From Pseudomonas cichorii (GTDB lineage: Bacteria > Pseudomonadota > Gammaproteobacteria > Pseudomonadales > Pseudomonadaceae), in assembly GCF_018343775.1 (NCBI RefSeq), contig NZ_CP074349.1:434001-498000 (forward strand): a stretch of 64,000 nt of DNA, given 5' to 3'. Position 1 is the stretch's first letter, and each line of letters begins with the position of its first letter. A program made the translations under genes and the position numbers. The notes under the pieces are model-generated. The model had not been told where the DNA came from. It saw only the letters and a list, made by a program, of their open reading frames with translations, and searched no databases. Of the stretch, positions 1-10,178 are shown piece after piece.

Positions 1-105
1 TAACAGGGCGAACTGCCAGGGCGCGAAATGCTCCGTGCCCCAATACACGGCAAACGGGTAGAGCACACCGATCAGTAGCAGACCGGGGCCAATCAGCCGT
101 TTCAT
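1..105 (-). CDS. Partial membrane protein of aryl-polyene cluster (COG4648-like), N-terminal 35 residues
   Basis: An open frame starts with ATG at 105 (reverse strand) and runs off the window edge. It overlaps the stop of the upstream acyl carrier protein gene (ATGA overlap), so it is translationally coupled. The visible residues begin MKRLIGPGLLLIGVLYPFAV, a hydrophobic first membrane segment, followed by YWGTEHF. A small membrane protein of the COG4648 type directly follows the two acyl carrier proteins in many aryl-polyene clusters. That identity is inferred from position and hydrophobic character; the rest of the protein is outside the window. Confidence 0.55.
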   Translation of the reverse strand, partial: MKRLIGPGLLLIGVLYPFAVYWGTEHFAPWQFALL

Positions 106-356
106 TCGGCTGGATTGGTCATGCGATAGACGGCTTCGACTACATCGTTGACCGTTCTTACCGACTTGAACTCTTCTGCGGCGATTTTCTTGCCGGTCTT
201 GCGTTTGATGTGGTCGATCAGGTCTACGGCATCGATGCTGTCGATTTCCAGCTCCTGATACAGGTTGGCTTGCAGGGTGACGCGCTCCGGCTCAAGCTCG
301 AACAACTCGACCATGGACGCACGCAGGGTCTCGAAAATGTCTTCGCGGGTTTGCAT
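102..356 (-). CDS. Acyl carrier protein (aryl-polyene type)
   Basis: An 84-residue acidic protein with the phosphopantetheine attachment motif EIDSIDAVDL; Ser40 is the expected attachment site. Length and helix pattern fit a free-standing type II acyl carrier protein. It would carry growing acyl chains for the cytoplasmic polyene synthase. It follows a second acyl carrier protein by only 9 bp and overlaps the next gene, so it sits in one operon with the acyltransferase and ketosynthase-like genes. Paired carrier proteins are typical of aryl-polyene/xanthomonadin-like clusters. Confidence 0.85.
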   Translation of the reverse strand: MQTREDIFETLRASMVELFELEPERVTLQANLYQELEIDSIDAVDLIDHIKRKTGKKIAAEEFKSVRTVNDVVEAVYRMTNPAE

Positions 357-365
357 GTTCAGTCC

Positions 366-626
366 TCAGGCCGATTGTCTGGCGCTGACGAAGGCCGCAA
401 GGCTGTCCACGCAGGTGAAGTGATTGCGAGTGTCTTTTGCATCGGCATCGATCTTGATGCCGTAGCGCTTCTGAATCGCCAGCCCCAGTTCCAGCGCATC
501 GACCGAGTCCAGTCCCAGGCCTTCGCCAAAGAGAATCTGGTCGTTGCCTATGTCGTGTGGGGTGATGTCTTCGAGGCCCAGGGCATCGATGATCAGTTGC
601 TTAATGTCCCGGTGTAGATCGCTCAT
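366..626 (-). CDS. Acyl carrier protein (second copy, aryl-polyene type)
   Basis: An 86-residue protein with GLDSVDALEL around Ser41, the phosphopantetheine site, and the acidic helical composition of acyl carrier proteins. Its start overlaps the 3' end of the acyltransferase gene by 26 bp, so the two are translationally coupled. It differs clearly from the neighbouring 84-residue carrier (for instance GLGLD versus ELEID before the motif), so the two probably have separate partners or roles, as in other clusters with tandem carriers. Confidence 0.85.
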   Translation of the reverse strand: MSDLHRDIKQLIIDALGLEDITPHDIGNDQILFGEGLGLDSVDALELGLAIQKRYGIKIDADAKDTRNHFTCVDSLAAFVSARQSA

Positions 627-1413
627 CTATGGCGAGCTCCTTGATGAAATACGCATGCAGGTAATCGTTGAGTTTGCGCGACGCCAGTGGCGGCGGGCCA
701 AGTGCAGCAAAACTGTCGGGATCGATGTCTTCGCCGACGCGCAGGGTGAAATGCACACGGCGTTGGGGGATCCGGTACCAGGGCTCGGCCTTGGTCAGGG
801 TGGTCGGGCTGACCTGGATGATGACCGGCGTAATCATGCTGGCACCGCGCAGGGCGATAGCGGCTGCACCTCGGTGAAAGGCGGGCGCCATGCCCGGCTG
901 GGTCCGGGTGCCTTCCGGGAAAATGATCAGGGTCTGGCCTGTCTGCAGGCGGTCGACGGCCGCGTCGAGCATGTCCATGCTGCCGTCGTTGCTTATGTAG
1001 CCTGTGGAGCGAACGGGGCCGCGAGTGCAGGGGTTGTCCCACAGGCTGCGCTTGACCACGCAATTGGCATCGCGCACCAGCCCGATCAGGAACACCACAT
1101 CGATCAACGAAGGGTGGTTGGCGATGATCATCTGCCCTGGGCGGCCCAGGCGGTCGGCACCTTGTACGTCATAGGTCAGGACACCCATGCGCGCCATGAT
1201 GCGAATAAACAGCCAGAACAGACGGCTGATGGTGCGTCGGGCGCGGCGCTGATGGCTGGCTTTATCCCCAGGCAGGCAACCCAGCACCGGAAAAACGAAC
1301 AGGCGCAGGCACAGCCCGCTCAACCCGAACAGGGCAAAACTGATTCCGGTGGCCAGCAGACGCCAGTAGTAAGCGTCCCGGCCTTTTTTCAGAGGTTGCG
1401 TTGCCAGTTCCAT
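601..1413 (-). CDS. Lysophospholipid acyltransferase-family protein (PlsC-like)
   Basis: A 270-residue protein with the PlsC/LPLAT signatures: NHPSLID (His100, Asp105, the HX4D catalytic pair) and FPEGTRT further on. A hydrophobic N-terminal segment (about residues 20-48) suggests inner-membrane attachment. In aryl-polyene clusters such an acyltransferase is thought to move the finished chain onto a lipid or sugar carrier; this role is inferred from context. The start overlaps the end of the ketosynthase-like gene by 25 bp. Confidence 0.85.
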   Translation of the reverse strand: MELATQPLKKGRDAYYWRLLATGISFALFGLSGLCLRLFVFPVLGCLPGDKASHQRRARRTISRLFWLFIRIMARMGVLTYDVQGADRLGRPGQMIIANHPSLIDVVFLIGLVRDANCVVKRSLWDNPCTRGPVRSTGYISNDGSMDMLDAAVDRLQTGQTLIIFPEGTRTQPGMAPAFHRGAAAIALRGASMITPVIIQVSPTTLTKAEPWYRIPQRRVHFTLRVGEDIDPDSFAALGPPPLASRKLNDYLHAYFIKELAIDERSTPGH

Positions 1414-2108
1414 AACCGGTTATTCCAGAGATGTTGGCAAACGGATTGGTTGGTGTTCAGAGCGCGTAACAGATTCAGGGCATGAGGCCATTGGCTTCGC
1501 TCGGTGGCCTGGACATCGCCACCCAGAGACAGCTGCCATTCATCGCCCGGGGTCAGCAGCAGGCCAACGGCATAGGGGAAGGGCACGTCATCGATCCATT
1601 GCGCGTAGGCTTGCGGTGGTTGTTCTTCGGTCACCACCACCAGCACGGCGCTGCTGCCTTCGGCCAACAGCGTGACTGCTTCGAATATCCCGTGCTCCAG
1701 ACCGTCGCCTGCCGCGGCCAGGGCGGTCATTTCGCAGGTTTCTCCACGCATGATCGACCACAGTCCAATCACGGCGTTGTGTACGGAAAGGCTGAATTGT
1801 GTCGGAGATAGCGGCTCGTTTGCCGCAAGGTCGCGCAATATATCAAAAGTGCGGGGCGTTTCCCCATGGCGCGACACGAATACCAGAGGCAGCCGCTCGT
1901 GGCCTTCAGCCAATGGCCAGCCCACCGTGAATGCCATGCGCGCCATTCTGCTCAGGCGTCTGCGCTGCATGGCGGGAAGGAAAGAGACGTCGGGGGCCGC
2001 ATCGCTGCTTTGTAAAAGCGTCGGATTGCGGCTCCACTGCTGCCAGTCGTCGACGCTTGCCAGGCCAGGGGCCCAGGCACGCCATTGTGCGATGTTGAAT
2101 GTGATCAC
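1389..2108 (-). CDS. Beta-ketoacyl synthase N-terminal-like protein (chain-length-factor type)
   Basis: A 239-residue protein starting MITFNIAQWRAWAPGL. It resembles the short beta-ketoacyl-synthase-like proteins (PF13723 type) at the head of aryl-polyene clusters. It has the conserved SVHNAVIG segment and a conserved hydrophobic core (SSAVLVVVTEE), but is far shorter than a full ketosynthase. No active-site Cys-His-His set is evident, so it is more likely an accessory or initiation partner than a stand-alone condensing enzyme. It is first in the minus-strand operon, with the promoter expected in the 334-bp gap upstream. Confidence 0.75.
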   Translation of the reverse strand: MITFNIAQWRAWAPGLASVDDWQQWSRNPTLLQSSDAAPDVSFLPAMQRRRLSRMARMAFTVGWPLAEGHERLPLVFVSRHGETPRTFDILRDLAANEPLSPTQFSLSVHNAVIGLWSIMRGETCEMTALAAAGDGLEHGIFEAVTLLAEGSSAVLVVVTEEQPPQAYAQWIDDVPFPYAVGLLLTPGDEWQLSLGGDVQATERSQWPHALNLLRALNTNQSVCQHLWNNRLWNWQRNL

Positions 2109-2442
2109 AACTTCTCTTCCCGCCCCTGCGGGCTACTTCTTGTTGCTGCTTCAGGCGAGCGACAGCAGTCTTGATATGTAATTCCGACTGATTGCGCGCA
2201 TTATCCTGATGGCCCGTATGAGTAGCAAATTTGTTACACATTATTTGTTTGCAAATGCTTTTTTTACGTCAATAAGCGCTTTTTTGATGCTTTATCAGAG
2301 CCATATTGCAGGTATGCGAGACCTCAGTGGGCTTCAGTCCTGTGGAAAACTCGCCCTTGTCATATGGATTGCCTAGACTCGGACTTCCTGTGGGCCTTAT
2401 CGGCATTGCAGGGTGTTTCTTCACTGAACGAGGAGTTATTGC
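2109..2442. promoter_or_regulatory. Divergent intergenic region between polyene operon and parA
   Basis: This 334-bp gap separates divergently transcribed genes, so it should hold promoters for both. It is AT-rich around 2215-2290, with T-runs at 2258-2265 and 2279-2286. A GAGGAG ribosome-binding site lies about 9 bp before the parA ATG. No specific operator or RNA could be recognised; open frames crossing it are shadows. Confidence 0.45.
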
Positions 2443-3222
2443 ATGCGTCGCGTGGTGTTCAATCAGAAAGGGGGTGTCGGCAAGTCCAGCATCGCCTGCA
2501 ATCTGGCAGCGGTCAGTGCCAGCGAAGGTTACCGAACACTGTTGATCGATCTGGACGCCCAGGCCAATTCGACCCAATACCTCACCGGCCTGACGGGCAA
2601 CGATATTCCCATGGGGATTGCCGAGTTCTTCAAGCAGACGCTTTCTTCCGCGCCGTTTGGCAGGAAGAACCATGTCGATATCTATGAAACGCCTTACGAC
2701 AACCTGCATGTGGTGACCGCGACCGCAGAGCTGGCCGACCTTCAGCCCAAGCTTGAGGCCAAGCACAAGATCAACAAGCTGCGAAAGTTGCTGGATGAAC
2801 TGAGCGACGATTACGAGCGTATTTATCTGGATACCCCGCCGGCCTTGAACTTCTACGCCGTTTCGGCACTGATCGCGGCTGATCGTGTACTTATTCCCTT
2901 CGACTGCGACAGCTTTTCGCGTCAGGCCCTGTATGGCTTGCTGCATGAAGTCGAGGAACTCAAGGAAGATCATAACGACGGCCTTGAAGTAGAAGGGATC
3001 ATCGTCAACCAGTTCCAGCCTCGTGCCAGCCTGCCCCAGCAAATGATCGACGAACTGATTGCCGAGGGACTGCCGGTCTTGCCGATTCACCTCAGTGCCT
3101 CGGTGAAAATGCGCGAGTCGCATCATGCCAGCATACCTTTGATTCATTTCGACCCTCGCCACAAGCTGACGCAGCAATTCGTTGACCTGCACCATTGGCT
3201 GGAAACCAGAGCTCAGGCTTGA
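2443..3222 (+). CDS. Orphan ParA-family ATPase
   Basis: A 259-residue ParA/MinD-type ATPase. The deviant Walker A motif KGGVGKSS is at residues 9-16, followed by [12 protein letters not shown] (the A' motif) and [10 protein letters not shown] (Walker B). Such ATPases bind DNA or membranes in an ATP-dependent way and position cargo. No parB-like partner or centromere-like repeat is adjacent, so this is not a classical partition locus; the chromosomal parAB pair normally sits near oriC. It stands alone between the polyene cluster and the PAAR region. Its cargo is unknown. Confidence 0.88.
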   Translation: MRRVVFNQKGGVGKSSIACNLAAVSASEGYRTLLIDLDAQANSTQYLTGLTGNDIPMGIAEFFKQTLSSAPFGRKNHVDIYETPYDNLHVVTATAELADLQPKLEAKHKINKLRKLLDELSDDYERIYLDTPPALNFYAVSALIAADRVLIPFDCDSFSRQALYGLLHEVEELKEDHNDGLEVEGIIVNQFQPRASLPQQMIDELIAEGLPVLPIHLSASVKMRESHHASIPLIHFDPRHKLTQQFVDLHHWLETRAQA

Positions 3223-3229
3223 AGATGGA

Positions 3230-3258
3230 CCGGAATGGGGTGCAAAACCCCATTCCGG
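3230..3258. terminator. Perfect 11-bp hairpin between convergent parA and PAAR genes
   Basis: CCGGAATGGGG (3230-3240) pairs perfectly with CCCCATTCCGG (3248-3258) across a 7-nt loop. It begins 8 bp after the parA stop and ends 6 bp before the stop of the convergent PAAR gene. That position fits a shared terminator, but neither side carries a good T-run, so termination efficiency is uncertain. Confidence 0.6.
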
Positions 3259-3264
3259 CAGGCA

Positions 3265-3666
3265 TTAGCCCGGCGCATCGGATTTGAAGAGCGGGGAAGA
3301 AAAGGTACCGGCCTTGATCGAGCTGATGATCTGCTCGGCATTCACCAGCGCCTTTTCGGCCATTTCCGGTGGAATGCTGATGGTTGCCTCCATGTCGGCC
3401 CTGGAGTGTTCCTGAGAGGCTGTCAGTCGATTGTCGCCAGGTCGGCATCCGCATTTCACCTCATGCCCGTGCGTGGCAACGGCAACACAGCCATTGATAT
3501 AGGTCGGATTCCCCTGGGCGATGTAGCCCACGCTCTTGCATGCCGGGCACCACACCGGATCGCCCATGCGCGCGACCCTGCGCTCATCTATCAATTCTGT
3601 TGCTGAGGCTGACAGTACGAAACCACCCGTGGTGGTTGGATCGCCTTCCCTGACTAAAAATGACAT
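3265..3666 (-). CDS. PAAR-domain protein (type VI secretion spike tip)
   Basis: A 133-residue protein from ATG 3666; the ATG nine bases upstream is less likely because AGAGGA sits about 9 bp before the chosen start. The body has the repeating GD/GG pattern of PAAR proteins (REGDPTTTGG, ARMGDPVWCPACK, GNPTYINGC) and HGHEVKCGC, with Cys/His residues suited to zinc binding at the cone tip. PAAR proteins cap VgrG and recruit effectors for type VI secretion. The roughly 45-residue C-terminal helix may be an adaptor segment. No other type VI gene is in the window, so this is an orphan tip protein next to two unknown genes. Confidence 0.8.
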   Translation of the reverse strand: MSFLVREGDPTTTGGFVLSASATELIDERRVARMGDPVWCPACKSVGYIAQGNPTYINGCVAVATHGHEVKCGCRPGDNRLTASQEHSRADMEATISIPPEMAEKALVNAEQIISSIKAGTFSSPLFKSDAPG

Positions 3667-3784
3667 GACCTGCATTCCTCTGTCTTTTGGAAAGTGCAGA
3701 GGTTAGGCGCAAAACGATGTTTCAGGGGGCAACAATTAATATTAAGGAAAAGTCCTACAAACAAATAAGTGAATTCTGTTTTGT

Positions 3785-3806
3785 TCGCAAATGAATTCGC
3801 TCCTAC
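3785..3806. repeat. REP element (single)
   Basis: A copy, with one change, of the palindromic core seen many times in this window (TTCGC, GAATTCGCTCCTAC). It lies in the AT-rich gap upstream of the exported protein at 3921. Confidence 0.7.
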
Positions 3807-3882
3807 AGAGTATTTTTATGCGAAAAACCTATCCTTTCGGGTTATCCGATCGGGTAGTTGAACGAAGCGCTCCGTGTCTTTA

Positions 3883-3912
3883 ACCTTTTTTGCAGGAACT
3901 AACAAAAAAGGT
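3883..3912 (+). promoter_or_regulatory. AU-rich hairpin covering the ribosome-binding site of the 3921 gene
   Basis: ACCTTTTTTG (3883-3892) is perfectly complementary to CAAAAAAGGT (3903-3912), with a 10-nt loop. The right arm contains AAAAGG, the best-spaced Shine-Dalgarno candidate (9 bp before ATG 3921). In mRNA this weak U-A helix would hide the ribosome-binding site, as in four-U RNA thermometers. The structure is visible; regulation by it is inferred. Confidence 0.4.
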
Positions 3913-3920
3913 ATCAAGGA

Positions 3921-4367
3921 ATGAGAGGTCTAAAAGTTATTAAAAGGGTAGTGGCTGTTGCCGCATTTATTGCAGCAGGTATGGCGCAGGCAGGACCGTC
4001 GGTGACAGTTGTTTTCAAGAACAGTGGTTCGTCGCCTGCGGTATATAGTCCCATTGATAGTAATGAGGGGTTGACCAGGAGTTTTGCAAGGTCAGCGCCG
4101 CTAAATAGTGTTTCAGCAGGCGCTACGGATAAGTATGTTGTTCAGGGGCGTCTTTCTCCAGATGCCAGTCATGCGTTTGTTCGCTACAGGGCGGGTGTTA
4201 AAGAATGTAAATTTAAATCGACTTATATCATGGCTCATACCCGTGGCGTGAGAGCGCCCAAGTGGATCAAGGAGGCTGTGGCAAGTGGTGGTGCGCGTTG
4301 TGATGCAAGAATAGTTTCTGTCAACAGCTCTACGCATGAATGGACGGTTGAGTTTGTAATGAGATAG
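3921..4367 (+). CDS. Exported protein of unknown function
   Basis: A 148-residue protein with a clear signal peptide: positively charged start (MRGLKVIKR), hydrophobic core and cleavage expected after GMAQA (about residue 24). The mature part (about 124 residues) is beta-rich in appearance and contains two cysteines (ECKF, RCDA) that could form a disulfide in the periplasm. I do not recognise the family. It sits in AT-rich DNA, divergent from the PAAR gene and 74 bp upstream of another unknown gene. A periplasmic immunity protein or a secreted small protein are both possible. Confidence 0.65.
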   Translation: MRGLKVIKRVVAVAAFIAAGMAQAGPSVTVVFKNSGSSPAVYSPIDSNEGLTRSFARSAPLNSVSAGATDKYVVQGRLSPDASHAFVRYRAGVKECKFKSTYIMAHTRGVRAPKWIKEAVASGGARCDARIVSVNSSTHEWTVEFVMR

Positions 4368-4379
4368 GGCTTTCGGTTT

Positions 4380-4413
4380 TCGTACCGGGAACAGGGAGCT
4401 GTTTTCGGTACGA
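4380..4413 (+). terminator. Nested hairpin after the 3921 gene
   Basis: TCGTACCG (4380-4387) pairs with CGGTACGA (4406-4413), and an inner AACAG/CTGTT stem extends it. It starts 13 bp after the stop of the exported protein and is followed by a broken T/C tract. It is probably a weak terminator or mRNA 3'-end structure before the next gene. Confidence 0.5.
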
Positions 4414-4441
4414 GTTTCCTTCCTCAAAGAGAGGGCTGTAT

Positions 4442-6743
<2,302 letters not shown>

Positions 6744-6752
6744 TTAGCCGCC

Positions 6753-9700
6753 TCAGTCGAGCCTGAGTTCAGGCGGCTCCGGTGCATCCTTGGGCGCGGG
6801 CTTCACTTTGGTCGTGACCGGCGGCGTCGCAGGCTCGGTAGGCAGGATGGTTTTGTCAGTGTTTTCGATCGGCACCATCTTGTATTCCTGGCCGTGAAGG
6901 TTCTTGAGATAGACCTCTACCTGGCGGAACGAGATGTTGATTTTCTGCTTCTTGAACTCACGGTTGATGAAGCGGTTGATCTCGTCCAGCACGGGGTTAC
7001 GGTCGCCCAGGTCGCGTACATGCATGCGCAGTTCGTGGTCCAGGGTGCTTTCGCCGAAGTTCAGGAAGTAGACGATCGGTTCCGGCTCCTTCAGTACACG
7101 AGGGTTGTCACGGGCGGCCTGGAGCAGCAGGGTGCGGACCAGGTCCAGGTCCGAGCCGTAATCCACGCCCAGTTTCAGGGTGACGCGGGTGATGGTGTCG
7201 GTCAGCGACCAGTTGATGAGCTGGCCGGTGATGAAGGTCTTGTTCGGGACGATGATGTCCTTGCGGTCGAAGTCGGTGATGGTCGTGGCGCGGATGCGGA
7301 TCTTGCTGACCGTACCCGACAGGTTGCCGATGGTGATGGTGTCGCCGATCCGCACCGGGCGCTCGAACAGGATCATGATGCCGGAGATGAAGTTCGCGAA
7401 GATTTCCTGCATGCCGAAACCCAGGCCTACCGACAGCGCAGCGACCAGCCATTGCAGCTTGTCCCAGCTCACGCCCAGGGTCGAGAGGGTAGAGACGAAG
7501 CCGATACCGGCAATGGCATAGGACAGCAGCGTGGTGGTGGCATAGGCACTGCCTTGCGCCAGATTCAGGCGTGACAGCACCAGCACTTCCAGCAGGCCTG
7601 GCAGGTTGCCGGCCAGCACGAAGGTGATACCGATAATCACCAGTGCGCCGATCATGTCGCCCAGGCTGATGGGCACCATGCTGACATTGGCACCCGTGCC
7701 ACTGGTGTATTCGTAGAGCGTGATGTTGTCCAGGTACGCGAATACGGTGATCAGGTCGGCCCAGACCAGATAGAGCCCGCCGATGAAGCCGCCCAGCAAG
7801 GCCAGGCGAATCAGGCGCAGCGACTGCTGGTTGACCTGCTCGATGTCCAGCTTCGGTTCTTCTATCGCGATTTCGCCGTCACCGCTTTCCCGCGCGGCCT
7901 GACGCTTGGCCAGTGCGCGCTGGTAAGCCAGGCGACGTGCGGCAACGCTCAGGCCGCGCACGAAGGTGGCCTCTGTCACCAGCCAGAGCATGATCAGGTA
8001 CAAGGTATCGATCAGGCGGTCGCTGAGTTTCAGCGCGGTGTAGTAGTAACCGAAGCAGACCGCCAGAAACAGCGCGATGGGGAGGGCCGTGAACGCAAGA
8101 CCGACGGCTTTGCGGAACAGCGAAGCGTTGTGATGAGTCGGGCTGGAGAGCAGCAGGCGGCTGAGCAGCCAGGCCATCAAGGCGTAGCAGGTCAGTACCA
8201 CGCCAATGCCCAGCACATCGTCGGCCAGTGCCGCCGGTTGGTGTTCGGCAACGGCGACCACTGCCACCAGCGCCAGTACCACCAGCCCCAGCCGACGAAC
8301 CCAGCCACGCAGGAACTCTACCTGAGCGGTTTCCCAGCGGAAATGCAGTTGCGCAACGCCAGCCGGTGCCAGGACGCGATAGGCCGTGTAGAACACCAGC
8401 CAGGCCAAGGCAATCTGCAGCAATGCTTCGCCCAGATTGGCGTTCTGCCCGCGGGCATCGATCTGCAGGGCGTAGCCGCACAAGGCCAGGCCCAGCGCCA
8501 CAGGCAAGGCCAGCAGCACGTTGATCAGCAGGGCCAGAGGCGTTTTCCACTGGCTGTCACGTTTGAAGTGGCCGATATCGGAGTGCAACCGTCCCAGCTT
8601 TTGATAAAGCGCCTTGCGTCGCCATGTCAGAACACCGATCAGCACCAGCAGCGGCAGGAACAGCAGTGGACGTTGGGTCAGTCCGTCGGACAGTTCGCTG
8701 AGGCTGGATGTCCAGGGAAGTGTGGCGAGCTGCTTGGTCAGGCGTGGCCAGATGTTCTGGAACCATTCCAGATCGAGCGGCTTGTTGCTGGGGATCCAGA
8801 ACATCTGCTCGTCCAGCGTGGCGCGCAGGCTCAAGGCCGTGCTGGTCAGCTGTTTCTGGTTCAGTTGCAGGGTGATGGATTCGTTGAGCAGGGCACTGAG
8901 TTCGCGGTTCAGGCGTTCCAGCAGATCGCTGCGGGTAATGGCCAGATCCAGCAGGGTCTTGCGCAGTTGCGGGGTGATGTCTTCGGGCGGTTGGGTCGCC
9001 AGCAGTTTTTCGACATAGGCCGAAGGGCTGCTCATCTGTTCACGCTGCTGATTGACCTCGAACTGGTACAGGCGAATGTTGGCGATTTCGTCGGCCAGGC
9101 CTTTGTCCAGTTGCAGATGGGGCAGGGCTTGCTTCTGTTTGTAGAGAATCTTGGACAGTAACAGGCTGCCGCTCAGAACGTTGATCTGTTCGCTCAGGGC
9201 CTGATCGGTCTGGGTCAGGTTGTCCAGTTGCTGCTTGGTCTTGAGGTTCTGCTGGGTCAGCTCATTGAGGCGATCAGTGCCGCGCAGCAAATAGTCGGAC
9301 AGCTTGAGGTTGGCCGCGCTTTCAGTGGCCAGCAGGCTGCTGCTGCCTGCTTTTTGCGCCTCCAGGGACAGCTCTGCCACGGTTTTCTGGGACTGGGCGC
9401 GGCGCTTATCGTTGATCAGGGTCTGCAGATCCTGGATTTCCTGTTCCTGGCGGGTCACCTTCTCGGTCAGCAGGTCATGCTGGCTGTTGCCCAGGTCTTG
9501 AAGCTGGCTGTTGCCGGCCAGTTCCTGGCGGCGCAGCAGGTTCAACGCATTGATCGAAGCCAGTTCGGCATTGAGCATGTTGCGCTGGTCGGCGTTGAGG
9601 GTCTTGCCGTTATCCTTGCCCAGCTTGAGCGTGGCGTTGATTTGCTGGATGCGGGTCTGGTTGGCGCTGATTTCTGCCTGAGCTCTTTCCGGCCGCGTCT

Positions 9701-10145
9701 GGGCGGTGATGGTCAGGCTGTTGGCTTCGTTGAGGGCCTTTTGCAGGTCGCTTTGCTGAGTGCTGCGCTGGCTGAGCATCTGCTCGAGTTGCGGCACGTC
9801 AAGGTTGCCATAGCGCTGGGCAACAGGGATGACTCTGCTTTCTTTCAGACGGCTCAGTTCGCGCTGGTTCTCGGTGGTCTGTTTGGGAGCCTGATTCAAC
9901 TGCTGCTTGAGCGCGGCGAGTTTCTCCTGGCTGTCCTGCTGGCTGGCCAGAAACGCGAGGGTTTGCTCAAGCACCTGCTGCAGGGCCTTCTGATCGGCCT
10001 CCGGCAGTTTACGGTCGGCGATCTTGTCCAGGCTTTGCTGTACGGCTGCACTGGTTGGCGGGTCAGCCGCCAACGCCGGGAAAGTGGAAAGGCAAAGCCC
10101 GAGCAGAGTGACAGCAAAGAATGCACGCAGCGAAAACATAGACAC
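6753..10145 (-). CDS. mscK: Mechanosensitive channel MscK (KefA)
   Basis: A 1130-residue protein with the MscK architecture. A signal peptide (cleavage expected after PALAA, about residue 27) is followed by a long Gln/Leu-rich periplasmic coiled-coil region (about 30-480). Many membrane helices follow (about 490-930), then an MscS-like pore and cytoplasmic vestibule near the C-terminus (GFGMQEIFANFISGIMILFE, RIGDTITIGNLSGTV). Such channels open under membrane tension to release solutes during osmotic downshift, and the E. coli protein also responds to external K+. The next gene on the same strand, 33 bp upstream, is a K+/H+ antiporter, a suggestive osmotic pairing. Confidence 0.95.
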   Translation of the reverse strand: MSMFSLRAFFAVTLLGLCLSTFPALAADPPTSAAVQQSLDKIADRKLPEADQKALQQVLEQTLAFLASQQDSQEKLAALKQQLNQAPKQTTENQRELSRLKESRVIPVAQRYGNLDVPQLEQMLSQRSTQQSDLQKALNEANSLTITAQTRPERAQAEISANQTRIQQINATLKLGKDNGKTLNADQRNMLNAELASINALNLLRRQELAGNSQLQDLGNSQHDLLTEKVTRQEQEIQDLQTLINDKRRAQSQKTVAELSLEAQKAGSSSLLATESAANLKLSDYLLRGTDRLNELTQQNLKTKQQLDNLTQTDQALSEQINVLSGSLLLSKILYKQKQALPHLQLDKGLADEIANIRLYQFEVNQQREQMSSPSAYVEKLLATQPPEDITPQLRKTLLDLAITRSDLLERLNRELSALLNESITLQLNQKQLTSTALSLRATLDEQMFWIPSNKPLDLEWFQNIWPRLTKQLATLPWTSSLSELSDGLTQRPLLFLPLLVLIGVLTWRRKALYQKLGRLHSDIGHFKRDSQWKTPLALLINVLLALPVALGLALCGYALQIDARGQNANLGEALLQIALAWLVFYTAYRVLAPAGVAQLHFRWETAQVEFLRGWVRRLGLVVLALVAVVAVAEHQPAALADDVLGIGVVLTCYALMAWLLSRLLLSSPTHHNASLFRKAVGLAFTALPIALFLAVCFGYYYTALKLSDRLIDTLYLIMLWLVTEATFVRGLSVAARRLAYQRALAKRQAARESGDGEIAIEEPKLDIEQVNQQSLRLIRLALLGGFIGGLYLVWADLITVFAYLDNITLYEYTSGTGANVSMVPISLGDMIGALVIIGITFVLAGNLPGLLEVLVLSRLNLAQGSAYATTTLLSYAIAGIGFVSTLSTLGVSWDKLQWLVAALSVGLGFGMQEIFANFISGIMILFERPVRIGDTITIGNLSGTVSKIRIRATTITDFDRKDIIVPNKTFITGQLINWSLTDTITRVTLKLGVDYGSDLDLVRTLLLQAARDNPRVLKEPEPIVYFLNFGESTLDHELRMHVRDLGDRNPVLDEINRFINREFKKQKINISFRQVEVYLKNLHGQEYKMVPIENTDKTILPTEPATPPVTTKVKPAPKDAPEPPELRLD

Positions 10146-10178
10146 CGGTCGCTTGATAAAACGGAGTGGATTGGCAGT

